Below are positions 1 to 11,625 of a DNA stretch of 64,000 bases, piece after piece (positions within the stretch are counted from its first letter, which is position 1; each line of letters opens with the position of its first letter). The position numbers and the translations under genes were made by a program. The stretch covers positions 103,136-167,135 of the forward strand of contig SZWC01004772.1 of assembly GCA_023375785.1 (NCBI GenBank), read 5' to 3'. This stretch comes from Penium margaritaceum. Taxonomy: Eukaryota; Streptophyta; Zygnematophyceae; Desmidiales; Peniaceae. The notes beneath the pieces were generated by a model, which saw only the letters and a list, made by a program, of their open reading frames with translations, made no database searches and was not told the DNA's origin.

Positions 1-812
1 CCCAAAACACGTATTCTTATGTGAGCCTGCTTAGCGAAGCTACCTATATCGATTACCCTTGTATAAACCGTCGAAAGTAGTTTGCAAGGCCGAAGAAAGA
101 CCGAACCTCTCCAGCAGTTTCTAGGCACTGCCAATCCACCACGGCTTGTACCTTTCTATAAAATTGCACATGCTCACTTACACTACGGTTCAACATGGAT
201 ACGATCCTTACCGACTATTTGTCCAAGGTGTTCGAGCTTACCTTGTGCAAAACTTGTACTTTCTCACTTTTGCATAGAACTTTTGTTCCCGAAGGACCGC
301 GAGGATTCCGTGCGGATGTTCTATGTGCTCTTCCATTGGCTTAGAAAACCAGGATGTTACCCAGGTAAACCAAGAGAAACTAACCAAGTTGATTGGTAAA
401 CTTTGGTTTCATTTCTCCTTGGTAGGTTGCCGGGGCGTTCATTAACCCGAAGCACAAGACACGGAATTGATTATGTTCCATGATCACACATCATCTTTCG
501 TGATGCGGATTTGATGGTTACCTTGGGACAAATCAAAGGAAAAAAAGACCTTTGCCCCTTGGAGTTGGTTGAACAGGTCCTCAATCCACAATAAGGATAA
601 TCATTTTTTTACCATCAGCTCGTTCAGTGTCCAATAGTCTGTAAATATCATAAACCACCATCTATTTTGTTCAGAAAACTAATCCGCGCACCATACGACA
701 AGATACTTGGCTCAATCCACCCTTTTACTAGGACTCTTTGATTTGGCATTCAACCTCTCGCCTTTCTGTCAAACTAAGGCGATGCATGGGTCTGAACAAA
801 GAAGTCACCTCC
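1..812 (-). pseudogene. Ty3/gypsy reverse transcriptase fragment (element A, distal part)
   Basis: Degenerate reverse transcriptase read on the minus strand from about 812 down to 1, with several stops and frameshifts. In order I see the FRPM.RLS segment that opens Ty3 RT (~795-775), an LPGNL/NAPATYQ-like block (~450), a decayed catalytic region where the usual YLDDILVFS is recognisable only as WFTWVTSWFS (~365-330), EEHIEHPHGILAVLREQKFYAK (split frames, ~325-270) and the post-RT block [16 protein letters not shown] (~115-70). It continues beyond the window. Its upstream half (gag, protease, RT start) lies at 6277-9000, because element B is inserted between. Homology is by motif recognition; confidence is high for family, low for exact ends. 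Confidence 0.8.
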
Positions 813-1424
813 TGTAACAAGATGCCTGTTTTTCTTCTGGTTTCGTGTGGTGTTCTAGCCATGTGACACGAGGGAGACTTTCACCCTCTCGGTGGTTAGC
901 ATATCAAATGTGCTACCTGCTGAGGGGATCACATTGGTGGAACACCCGACTATGGATGCAGTCAATGATGAAAGTAAAACCGGTGAATGCAACCGTACGT
1001 CGGTCGCAGTACCACCGATGGCGTGCACAACAAGATGACCACACCGACCGCCGAAAGGCATCCAGAAAACGTGGCGACCCGTTGAACATGTACACTTCCT
1101 TCATGCAGGAGCACAGGGATGATGATAGAACATCGATCTGGAGTGATCAAATGCGAAGAACTTTTCGCACTATCCATTAGGTGCAAGTGGGATAAAACAT
1201 TCACAGATTCAGGCACAAGTAGCTTGTTGTAGCTAGCTAGGAGAGCAGCAGGACAGGGCTAGGACTAGCTGGTCAAATAGAGGAAATGCATTGTACTTTT
1301 ATCATTGTAATGCATCTCTCATAACCTGTACTTTCCAGTTCTGGATTTGAGACATCTCCAAGTCTATCTTCTTGCTGCAACTGTGCTCTCCACACACTAT
1401 GGCTTCATCTCTAGGGAGCATACA
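813..1424 (+). repeat. 5' LTR of chromovirus B
   Basis: Begins TGTAACAAGATGC and ends ...GCATACA just before the primer site. It aligns along its length with 2679-3260 plus 6230-6271; for example GTTCTAGCC lies 39 bp after the TG in both copies, and CACTATCCATTAGGT is shared by both. Many substitutions separate the copies. Confidence 0.85.
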
Positions 1425-1425
1425 C

Positions 1426-1438
1426 TGGTATCAAAGCC
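1426..1438 (+). other. Primer-binding site of chromovirus B
   Basis: TGGTATCAAAGCC directly after the 5' LTR (one base spacer). It is one change from the TGGTATCAGAGCC complementary to the 3' end of initiator tRNA-Met used by most plant Ty3 and Copia elements. Confidence 0.75.
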
Positions 1439-1538
1439 AGAGCCACGTGTTAGGAGAAAGTGTTGTTGGAGCTCTACGGTCGTCAATGAGCTAAAGCTAC
1501 GCAATACTCCGGACAACGTTGAGGCTAAACGAGAGGGA

Positions 1539-2655
1539 GATTGTTGGACCAGACTTCAAAGGCAACGCACGAGCCATCCTCTCAAGCCACTAGGGGAGCT
1601 ACAACCATTTCCTGTTCCTGAGAGGCCATGGACAGTCATCTCTCTTGATTTCATCGACGGAGTGATGTAGCAGGATAACAACACGGTGTAATTAGTGGTG
1701 AACCGGTGCTCCAAGATGGCCCACTTCATTGCATGTCCTAAGAGTATCACGGCTGCTGGGACAACTCAACTCCTTCTCCTCATCAAGCTGGATGGAGTGT
1801 CGCGGTCTGTAGTCTCAAGTTGCAATCTATGCTTCACTTGGTGGTTTTGGAGAGATCTCATGGGGAAGCTAGGCATGAGGGTGCTGCTGACCACAACATA
1901 CCACCCACAGCGTGATGGACTGACAACGCACGAACCAGAGCCATTGGAGCCGGTGCTATGGACGATATTCCTATTAGATCAAGAGGGTTGGGAGGAGAAG
2001 CTCTGAGTGGCAGAGTTTGCATACAACTTAGAGGTGTTAGCATCAACAAGGAAGTCACTGCTTGAGGTGGTTTGTGGCCACCAGCCACTAAGCCCTTCCT
2101 TCCTTGCTACAAAAATACCTCTTCCGGTAGTGGAGCAGATTACTGATGAATTTGTCACCACATGGGAGGTGGTACGGCAACGGCTGTTGAAGGCACAGAA
2201 GTAACAGAAGCAACAAGTAGATAAGCAGCAATCTGCAAAGTAGTTTCAGATGGGGGATCAGATAATGCTTAAATCTGTAAACATGTACCTGATGGGAGTT
2301 AGGAGTCCCAAACTGAAGCCGCTATAGGTGGGCCAATTTTATATCTCATAAGTTGGAGCTGCCAGCTAACTAAACCATCCACATGGTATTGCACATCTCA
2401 TTACTTTGTGCCTAGCGCAATCCCTACACCTTCTTTACGGTAGGTCACAGGACAGATCCATCTCCTGCTGTCTAGGATGAAATAAAAAAAAAAGAGGTGA
2501 AGAAGATTATGGCAAACCACCAGAGGGAACGTTGGCATCAGATCCTGGTGCAGTGGAAGAAATACATGACTGAGCACAACTCATGGGAACCAGAGGCTAA
2601 CTTCCATGTCGAGGCTACCAACATTGTTCTCCATGAGTATCTCTGGCTTGCCTAG
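1539..2655 (+). pseudogene. Integrase and chromodomain remnant of chromovirus B
   Basis: Decayed C-terminal half of a Ty3 pol. In order: the post-zinc-finger block ending LQPFPVPERPWTVISLDFI (1600-1660), the core block NRCSKMAHFIACPKS (1700-1745), WFWRDLMGKLGMR followed by TTTYHPQRDG (1845-1920), the AEFAYN block (2008-2030), LEVVCGHQPLSPSFL (2062-2105), then a chromodomain with WHQILVQWKKYMTEHNSWEPEANF (2530-2605). The second catalytic Asp block (normally SDRG) is not preserved. Stops include TAG at 1668 and TAA at 1689. The chromodomain would have bound histone marks to direct integration; the gene is dead. Confidence 0.8.
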
Positions 2656-3260
2656 ACGTCACACCTCCAACGGGGGGATGTATTGAGGTGCATGCTTCAC
2701 TCGCATCATCATGCAATGTTCTAGCCACACCATGCAAGGATGGCCTTCACCCTCTTGGTGAGCTGCATACCGGATACAATAACCGTCTAGGAGATCGCAC
2801 CAATAGAATGCCTGACTATGGATGCGGTCAATAGTGAAAGTAAAGCCGGTGAATGCGACCGTGTGACGGTCGGAGTACCACCAGTGGCATGCAAAACACG
2901 GTGACTTTACCCACCGCCGAGAGGCGTCAAACAAATACAGAAGCCCGTTGAAGATGCGCACATCCATAGCGCGGCACAACGGGAACGAAGGTTGACCATT
3001 GATATGGAGTGATCGACGGCCAACGACTTCTCACACTATCCATTAGGTACAAGTACGGTACCGGGGACAAGTGAAAGTAGGGAACCGGTTTATGGTGCAA
3101 GTATCTTGTTGTAGCAAGGTATGAGATCAGTAGGCTAGGGTGAGGAGTAGCTGGTAAAAAAATGCAAATACCTTATGCTCTACTTATCGTAATTGACCTG
3201 TCATACCTACGCTTCCAGTTCTGGCTTCCAGAAATCTCCAAGTCTTTCTACTATGACTTA

Positions 3261-6229
3261 CCCCCCTGATCTTTGAATTTTTATGTAGTGTTTTGAAACC
3301 TAGTTGAAATTCGTTGAAATATAGGAGCCACATAGATAACTACATCGTGCATTCGTTGAATTCAAGGTTCCCTCACACATTCTCTTGTAAGTTTGCACAA
3401 TTTGAGACTTGTGGACAGTGCAATGTCTAGGCCATAGTGATAGTGTGTTTGTTGGCAGCTGTTTTCATCACGTGTATTCCATCCACTATGGGAAAACTTG
3501 GCATCAATGATGAACATGAGACAATACATCTTTGAATCTCATTTTGCCTCTGTACCAATCCATCATCATCACACAACCTCAACTTCCTCCTCAATCCCCT
3601 CATCTTCATACATGATATTTCCATACATGCCGTTTGCATGTTTCTGAAAATCCCGCTCAAAGACACGCCCGAAGCCAGCCCGTGTCCATGCATTGCGAAC
3701 GATCGACTCACTATTCTTGACGTGCTGCCGTGCAAAGAGAAACCACTTGCAGGCTACCTCCTTGACCACATTCATCCCAAGAGACACGATGCTCCCTTCC
3801 CTCATCTTGTCGGCTGCCCACATGCCAAACTGCTCCTCAACCTTATTCTTTAGTGGACTGATGATCCCCACATCAGCAAGTTGTGCTTTGGGAGTGCAAC
3901 CTGCTGGAATGTAAACTGGATGCATGTGCGGGTAGTTGTTGCTAAGCCACTCCCGGAAGGTTGCGCTACAATGGGGCCGCCAAGCATCTAGCACAAGGAG
4001 CATGTGAGTCTTATCAGGCACAGGGGAATACGCATCACACTTCCGCTCATAGTATGGCTGGACTATAGATCGGACCCACTGCATTGTGGTTTCAGCATTT
4101 GCCCAGTGGTTTGGGGTGAAGGAAAGAAGCCAGCCTTCATCTTGAGCCTCCATAGCATGCGACCCTTTTGGCAAGCAACGCTTGGACTTTCCTGCAAAGA
4201 TAAGCTTCAGGGGAAGCATGTCACCAGAAGCAGTTGAGGTCACCAGAACAGTGACAGCTTGCTTGTCATCTAAGCCAATGATTGACACATCATCTATGCC
4301 ACGTGGTGTGTAAGTATGGTCTACGGTTGGCACAAGATGGATGGCAGTATGGTCAGCATTCACAACGAATGCTGGAAGGATGTGGTGCTGACTGACCAGC
4401 GTGGCTGCCCTCATATGAAAGCGCTCCACCTTTTTCTCCCAGTCCTCCGGCACCTTCTGAGCCGCCGTGGTGCCCGCACGCCAAGACCAACCCAACTGCA
4501 TATGCACAAACTTACGCACCCACGGCCGAGAGAATGCATGGTCTCCTAGTGTCGCCAGCTCATCTGGTGCGTGCTGCAAAATGATGCACCTGATTTCACG
4601 CCGGATGGTTCTTGAGTTCATGGGATTGCCGGCTTCCCGCGACTGGATAAGAGACTTCTTTATGGCTGCCGTCACCTCGGGATGCCGCCAAAGCCATGCC
4701 TTCTTCCCCCGACTGCCATGCATGTGCTTCTTGTTGTTCACAGGAGAGCTCGGGTCCACCTTCATGGCCACCTCTGCAGCCGCTGCGTACTGCTCCTTCA
4801 GCACCTTCATGGTGTTGTGGAACCACCCAAAAACTGTGCTGGGAGCGAGGCGGTTAAAAACACAGAACCCGTCTGGAGTGCAGAATGCCTTTCGTAGATG
4901 CTTCACTGTGCCGTAGAAGGTGTTATGCGCCTTGACGGCACGGTAGATTGCAGGAAAATGGCCGCTGGTGGACCAGTCGCAATACTAGCCTCGCTTGCGA
5001 CGGTTGCTGCTGGACTGTGTATCCTTGCTTGTTGTTGTCTGAGGTTTCCATGGCACAATGGCCATGCACTCTGTGTCTGTGGAGTCACAGATTTCCTGAC
5101 TGCTTCTCTCACTGTTTGCGCTGCTGCTCTCACTGGTGGTGCTGTCGTTGTCAGAAAGGGTATCGTCACTGGTGGAGGTGGCCGGCCTGGGATCAGCAGG
5201 TTCTTCTATGCGGAGACATCCAGGTTGCATGCGACTGCCCGTTGGTGCAACACAACGCCGCTTTGGCCTCGATTCGCATTCTTCCACGACAGGTTTCCCC
5301 TTGCCCTGTGGGTCAGTTGGTGTTGCTGAAGAAGTAGGAGGCTTTGGAAGCCTCACCTTGTGTTGTGGCGCTGCATCAGGCACTTTCAGCTTCTCCTTGC
5401 GGTTGAAACATGTTGCAGCCTGACGCATGGCTGCAGCATGCTCGTGACTTGCGGTGGTTCCAATGCCATCATCAGTTGCCTTGGGTGCATGACTTGCGCT
5501 GGTTCCGACGCCATCAGCAGTTACCCTTGGTGCGTCACTTGCGCTAGTTCTGACGCCATGAGCAGTCGTCGTGGGTGAGAAGCTTGCAGACAGTGAACCG
5601 GTACACTAAGAGACCATGTTGGCGGGGATCAACAAGGGAGTGGGGTCCACAGACGTGTGAGGTGGCACGGAGTCATCGAAGGTTAGCTTGACCTTCTTGG
5701 GCCGGCCAGGTGGACGCTTGGTCCGTGGAGGAACGGGCATGATGTGGTCCAGGGCAGAAAAGAGGCGACGAATACGTTCCTAGGGGGACACATTTTGGAG
5801 GAACCGGTCCATGCTGGCAGGTCAAGGATCAGAATGTACAGGTCAGGTGGCTGTGAAATCAAGAAGTGGACACTTGGCATTGAGGGTGTGGCAAGGATCT
5901 TTAACCAGCCAAGCAGCTAAATTCACGTTACGAGGAGGCACGAATCGTAAACCGCCAGGGATGCAGAAACGTGACACGGTCGAAACACGAACCGTTGCCA
6001 TGGGCCAAGGGCTTTGTATGCGTGACAGGGTTACGTGCAACGAAAGAATGCACCGTTGAAAAAATTGTACACAAGTTGTGAACGTCACTTCGTCGAATTC
6101 AAGGGTCACAAGAGTCACCAATTCGATGAAATAGGATCACCTAAATAACTCAGATCCCAAAAACCTAGTTGAAATCAAGAATCACATCATTCATGAAATT
6201 TGACTCGTCGATTACAAAAATCAGGGGGG
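3261..6229 (-). mobile_element. pogo1: pogo-like DNA transposon with CCCCCCTGAT ends
   Basis: Terminal inverted repeats CCCCCCTGATCTTTG (3261-3275) and its near-complement CAAAAATCAGGGGGG (6215-6229) are flanked by TA on both sides (3259-3260, 6230-6231), the target duplication of the Tc1/mariner/pogo superfamily. Subterminal sequences are also related in inverted orientation (AAACCTAGTTGAAAT near both ends). It carries a single transposase gene on the minus strand and lies in the 3' LTR of chromovirus B. Length is 2969 bp. Confidence 0.9.
3569..5812 (-). pseudogene. pogo1 transposase with three in-frame TAG stops
   Basis: A single frame runs from ATG at 5812 to TGA at 3569 (747 codons), broken only by TAG at codons 11 (5782-5780), 69 (5608-5606) and 276 (4987-4985). 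N-terminal part: an AT-hook-like RPPGRPKK, then short degenerate repeats around GVxTSAS.AP. Next comes a region matching pogo2 (SGHFPAIYRAV, NRLAPSTVFGWF). The DDE core has D in VVNADHTAI, D in VLDAWRPHCS and D in AGCTPKAQLADVG, with 37 residues between the last two, giving a DDD triad. The 445-codon 3' segment (4906-3569) is open and holds the whole catalytic core. The continuity across the stops argues that they are recent nonsense changes; an intron or readthrough is less likely. Confidence 0.85.
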
Positions 6230-6276
6230 TATCTCTCTACACACTAAGGCTTAATCTCCATATAGCACACACTCTC

Positions 6277-7087
6277 ATTCCATCGCTTGTAGCGGAATTA
6301 TGTGGTCCATGTGTCGTTCTCGTGGAAGCCCAGCCGGTGGGTCTTGGAATCCATCCAAGAACTCCGCCAAAAGAGATTTGACCTCTTGTGGCATGGCTTT
6401 CTTTACGTTCTCCTCCACTTTCCGTAGCTAAGCCAAGAAGTATCAACAACCTTGTCCAAAACTTCTCTTGCTTTGCATTGTAGATAAGCTGACATGGACT
6501 TTTAGTCGGGTCGGTGACAATTCCATACTTAGAATCAACATAAAGCGACACTATCCCTTTCAGAGGATCAAGCACCTTTATTCAAAGCACATAAGAGCCT
6601 TGTTTTTGTGGTGCCAGGGATTGCCTAGCACCATGTCAAACGTGTCAAGAAGGTTGAATACCTTCAACGTGACACTTTGGGTGTACCTTTATGTGTAAAC
6701 TTTTGCTTTACAAGTACTTACCACGGGCACCGTACGGTTATAAAAAATGACCACTACGACATTCGATGGCTCGTAATTCAAGCCCATTTGTAGAAAAAAT
6801 CCAAGGCTAACAAAGGAATCATCCCCTATTGTGTCAACTAGTACATTCATGGGAGTACGAGCTAGGTGTCCTTTGAATTGTATCATCATGTTGTCTCCAC
6901 GTTTTAGAGTGAAGAGGCTCGAGAATGACAAGTCGAGTTTGTGGTATACACGGAATTGACACAGTTGGCACTGCAATTCCCATAATGCACTCACTAGAGT
7001 CCACATCCTGTGGGCACATGTGAATTTGGCTAGTACCTTCCAGCCTTTAAATTTGAGTTGGTCAAAATCGTGGACCAAATTTACCAC
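6277..7087 (-). pseudogene. Protease and RT start of gypsy element A
   Basis: On the minus strand, 7087-6689 is open and includes NVLVDTIGDDSFVSLGF, recognisable as the retropepsin active-site block (normally LVDTGAS.SFIS) with Gly changed to Ile, followed by a GL.YEP segment. Lower down, near 6400-6285, EVKSLLAEFLDGFQDPPAGLP and then RERHMDHIIPL match the conserved linker just before Ty3 RT. Here the element is cut by chromovirus B; RT resumes at 812. Confidence 0.7.
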
Positions 7088-7288
7088 AAATGTAATTTAA
7101 CTCATCGTTTCGAGGACGTTTGCTTCAATCACTATGTCACACAACTCGTGCACAATGGTGTGTGTTCGATCATACATATCGTCTAGAGATGCAAGATTGA
7201 GTGAGAAATATCTATTAAAAAGTGTAGAACAAGGCTCGCCAAGAGGGGAGAAAACAACCTAGAAACTTGAACTCGTAATAAAGTCAAA

Positions 7289-9022
7289 TTATTTTACATC
7301 CTCGTCTGAAAATGTGAATCCACATGTGTGATCCAATTTTACCCGTGAGTGGTCCCCACTACAGTCACTCGAGAGTGGGAAAGACCTACAACCACGGCCT
7401 TCTCCGTTTCCACGATTTGGCCCGTTGCCATGGTCGCGGCCCTTTCCACGACCATGTTTGTGGCCTCCTGTTACACTATCTCCACGAGGTGTTGCAGTTA
7501 TGGACTCTTGTCCACCACCAACAGCCTTAGGACACTGAGCCCTAAAGTGGCCAGGTTGCATACAGTTGTGGCAGAGTCCGTCACCAAAGGCTGTATTACG
7601 ACGCTCACGCAATGTGTGTAGCTTGTCATTATTGCGGCTGCGCTTCTAGTTGGGAGCCTTGCTCCCAAAAGTCTTCTTCACTAGAGGGTTTGTACGCTGA
7701 TTTCCCTTGACCCTGCCTTGTTACCCGGCTGTTCCCCTAGTCTCTACTATGTCCAGGAGTATGTCGTGGCCTTGTTGTATACGTGAATTTGGCCATGCAT
7801 CCAAGTAATGCTTCTGATTTACTGAATACACTTCACTCATGTAGTCGCACAATGCCCTCCATCTTGTCCAAGCTTGTCCCGTTATCCTTGTGGTAATCTT
7901 GTCCTTCAGCTTCTCGCTGGTAAGATTATCAAGCAAGAACTCTAGTAGCAAGCACTCCGGGTACTTGAAGGTTTGGGTCCCATCGCCCTCGGTGAAGCTT
8001 TTGGCTTCCTCTCAGAGTGCGGTGACCTTGTCCAAGTAAGCCTCGAGCGAAACTACCTAGCTACCTAATGTCCTTTATCTCATGGAAGGCGTGCTGTGCC
8101 TCCTCATGCCGGGTGTACTTTTTGTACATGATAGCGTAGAAAGCCTCCAACTGCTTGGACTGTCACTCCGGGTGCGGTTGCCGCACATCCTTCTCCTTGA
8201 TCATGTACTTGAATAGCTTGTCCTAAAGTCTTGTCGTGGCTAGGTCTCCCCGCTAACCGAGTAGAGCCTTGAGGACATGTAGAATATACTTCATGCAATG
8301 CAGCCAGTCGGTAGTTTTACACCCTTCCATCACATCTCTACATTGTGGAGAAAGGACGTGTTTATGACTGGCCCTGATGTCGTCGAGGTAGGCAAGTCCT
8401 TGCTGCTACTAATAGTAACATCAGCACATCCGTCCCGCTACAATCGCTAGAACATCCGCACTTGGGCCATGCTCTGCAATGCCTTGTCCACGTAATTGCA
8501 TCGGCTTGTTGCCTCTTGAGTGGCCACACCACATAGTCGACAATCACGGTTGAGATCTGTGATGCTCTGTCTGACGTGGACCAATAGGTTGGCAAGCGCA
8601 ACTTAAATTCTAATGTCGTCAGAGCATCGAAGATAGCTCCAAGGGTCTCACGCTATCCATCTTCCTTTACCCACTACAGAAGGATACGATTCGTGTAAAT
8701 GCCTTTGAGGAGTCCCAAATTTTGGAGGAAGCTGTCGTTATCAACGACGCTGGAGTAGGTGTGGGTCTTCTTCACAGTAGCCAAATTGTAGGAATGAGGG
8801 GGGCGTCTCCACTCCTCCGGATGGTATCCCACCTCCACCATCAGTGCTGATTAGCAAGCTTCCGGTGGCCTTTACAGATTTCCTTCGTGGGAACATCATT
8901 CGGGTTGTGCTAGCAAGAACTTCCCATGTGACTACTTCCGGTGTATTTGTTGTTGTTGACAGCTTCATGTGACCCGGCGGGTGCCTTGTCCCTCTCGAGC
9001 TATTGGCTTGAGTTTGTAGCAC
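7289..9022 (-). pseudogene. gag of gypsy element A
   Basis: Minus-strand gag in broken frames. A zinc knuckle CHNCMQPGHFRAQC (CX2CX4HX4C) lies near 7560-7518, followed by a Gly/Arg/His-rich basic stretch. Upstream, 7951-7721 reads LDNLTSEKLKDKITTRI...WTRWRALCDYMSEVY, typical of a Ty3 capsid region. Further fragments at 8298-8104 and 9022-8741 may be the gag N-terminus but are not recognisable by themselves. The knuckle and the order gag-protease-RT with the segments at 6277 and 1-812 fix the family. Confidence 0.65.
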
Positions 9023-9029
9023 AACAAGG

Positions 9030-10580
9030 GTAATTCACCGGATCATTTTTTTCCTTTTCCATTGTCAACATTGTGCTCTTTGTTGGGATCCACGCTTGGG
9101 TGGCCATCCTCGAGTGCGTTCTTTGTCATGTAGGGTTACCCACATCAATGGCGACATGCTCATCCAACACTTTCTTGGCTTTTGCATGCTTCTCGGTGTC
9201 ATCGAGTTTAGCATGGGTCACCTTTTTTGGTACGGTTGTCGTTGGTTTGACAACTGTGCTTGTAGAGATGGTTCTTAAGATTTGGAGTCCGCCGAGGGCA
9301 TATGGCGAGGCCGTCACCACATTCCCCTTGTTGGTCTTGGACGGTCCACTTACCAATCCATTGTCCATTCATGTAGTACGTGAAGACCGTTATGAGGGTC
9401 ATTTCACAACCTTGGGGAGATGTCTCCTTCCAGGTTTTGTTGCTCTAACAATTGGTAAGGAAATTATAACATTTATTTCTATTTTCTAAGCCACCACGTG
9501 GCAGAAAGATACTATTGTTCTACGTCGCCACCATCGACACAAGCACGTTCATTTTGATACTAGTATTCCTAAACCGTGACTCACGGCAATATGTACTAAC
9601 TAGTATTTAGGAAAACATAGATTACACTTGAAGAAAATGATAGGAGGTATTAGTGTTGCTCAAAAAAAAAGGAGAAGAGGAGGAACGCGGTTCCAACAAG
9701 ACTTGGAAACTCCTTCAATCTCTTTCCAATCTCATGTCTTCTTCTTGTCTTCCTGTTATCCTTGACATCATCTTCACGTTCCTCAATACCTCTCGCATAT
9801 CTTCGCAATGCCTTCCTTGAGCCAGTAGCATTGTAGAAACCACCAAACATCTTCAAGGCATTGCCCTCCTTAGAATAGTATTCTCAGGCCATGAGAGTCC
9901 TTAGTATTGGGAAACACTGCTGTTACAATTTTTGGTTAAGGAGGAAGAAGGGAATCTTGAAAAGAGGGAGAAAGCTGATGGTTTGGGACTGGGCACTTCC
10001 CACCCCATCCAAGAAATATCAACCTAGCTCTCTGGGGAGGAGGAGAAGCTTTGAGGAGTTGGAAGAAAAAACAGAGCTCCTCAAGAGATTTTAAATGCAC
10101 TTTACGATAATTCAAAGGGTCAATTTCTAAGGCCGTACCACCCTGTGGTATTTCTTTTGTTGTTTCACCTGCTCGTGATGTTCTATATATAACGTAGCAA
10201 CCAGAGCCATCATACAGTTAGTAGTGAGGGTCATATGGCTCTGAAAACCACTCTAACGAATCAACTCTCTAGCTCCTGCATGGAAGTCGACATCAGAGTT
10301 TGCATAGCAGCATCTAGAGCTCACTCAAGGGGTTTAACCTTCCGCATCACTCTAGAGGACAACTGTCATTAACGACCTATACGATAAGACTTGAATATTT
10401 CACGTCTATGTAGATCCAACTCCTTTTTCATCTTGACCCTCTTGTTCTGGGTCCCAAACAGAGGGGTTGTATCCTGGACTCATGAGTTTGCACAAGTTGT
10501 TTTTCTTTAAAACTTGAATTTTGTCATAAGCAAACTTTGAGCTTTATCTTTGAAGAGTTGACAGAAAACTGTCACGTGTA
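9030..10580. other. Flank of element A, no supported gene
   Basis: This may hold the 5' leader and LTR of element A. On the minus strand TAGTATCAAAAT (rc of 9552-9563) faintly resembles the tRNA-Met primer site, which would put an LTR above it. I could not find a second LTR copy to confirm. A purine-rich stretch at 9925-10090 and open frames of 60-140 codons show no recognised domain. Confidence 0.3.
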
Positions 10581-11625
10581 AGACATGTCAGATTTCGTAC
10601 AGCGGAAGTCGTTTGGTTTATGGCAGCAAGCTCTAAGTTCCTTGCTGCTTGTACACAGATATTGGTGCTCAGCAAGACAGTATGTACACAAGATAGAAAT
10701 TGAATCTTTTCATTGATGGTACAAAGTAAAAAGTACAAGTATGAGTCAGTCTGAACACAGCTATGTACAAAGCACTAAGCTGCCTGGCATCCCAGAAGGG
10801 ACAATCCTTGCTAGGCCTTCAAGGCTGTCAACGTAAGAGATCTTTGTTGACATGATGTGCCCCTTGCCATGATTTCCGTTGATCGTACTCCCTGGTTTGA
10901 CCACTGAGGAGTGGTCAAACACCTGATCTGACTTTAGATTTGGATTCCTTGGATTTTTTCATGCAGGATCGAGCTTTGAGTCGCTCGATTTGAGTGAGTA
11001 TCCAGAAAGTTAGCCTAGCCTAAAGTTCGGGTGTTGGGCGGGTGGAATCTGGTACCCGCCATGGGTGGCGGGATAATCCACCACCAGTGATCCGAGTTCG
11101 TCCCCAACGAGCTCCAAATGCACTAGGGCCATAAAGGAAGCAACCAGAGAGTTCTCCTTGACCAAGGTGAACTTCTCCTTGACTTCTGGGCGAGGAAAGA
11201 CGCTTCGACGGGTCATCATCGAAGCGTCTCCCGTTGCCCAGAGTGCAAGGCCAGGTGGGCGGCTCCACCAAGGGTTACTTCGACGGCCGTAGCAGGGGCT
11301 CTACTGCTCCGTTTTGGGCGTGCTTGGATGTGTTGGAGAGCTCAGGTCAGATCTGTTGTAATCTTACTATGATAAGTAACAAAAACATGTTTCGATTCAG
11401 ATCTACTGAATGTGACATGTTCTGCCCACTCACATCTGTGATCCTTGTGCTCCACACTCTTCACCAAAGGTGTCCATTGGCTGCCCCAAATCTTGGTAGC
11501 GTGAACCAGTGAGAGCTAGGCATCCTTGAGGGTGCCTCCACACCCACTAGTGCCAACAAAAGGTTATAGGCCCACGTGCCTAGAAGGACCCTAGCTCTAC
11601 AACGCTCACGCTATCGCCGCGCGCC

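Larger units (their letters stand above)
813..6271 (+). mobile_element. Chromovirus B (Ty3/gypsy), internally deleted, with nested pogo1
   Basis: Two direct LTR copies (813-1424 and 2679-6271, the second interrupted by pogo1) flank a primer-binding site and a 1.25 kb remnant containing only integrase and chromodomain. Gag, protease, RT and RNase H are gone. It is inserted in gypsy element A exactly between the protease/RT linker (right flank, minus strand motif GLPRERHMDHIIPL) and the start of RT (left flank, FRPMHRLS). Target duplication is not clean: the flanking pentamers are CCTCC and CTCTC. The element is old, judged from LTR divergence. Confidence 0.85.
2679..6271 (+). repeat. 3' LTR of chromovirus B, split by pogo1
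   Basis: Begins TGTATTGAGG immediately after a purine tract (CGGGGGGA, 2671-2678), runs to 3260, and resumes after pogo1 at 6230-6271. The resumed 42 bp (CTCTACACACTAAGGCTTAAT...GCACACA) aligns with the end of the 5' LTR (CTCCACACACTATGGCTTCAT...GCATACA). This shows that pogo1 inserted in the LTR. Confidence 0.85.

Noticed and set aside
5090-5430. Open frames on the plus strand across 4467-5430
   Set aside because: They mirror the pogo1 transposase on the other strand, which has clear motifs; the plus-strand products are Cys/Trp-rich antisense translations.
10293-10315. GAGTTTGCATAGCA at ~10297, identical to the terminal part of the 5' LTR of element G, taken at first as the LTR end
   Set aside because: The collinear LTR copy starts at 10586, and the AGACA duplication at 10581-10585 fits that boundary exactly; the upstream match is short.
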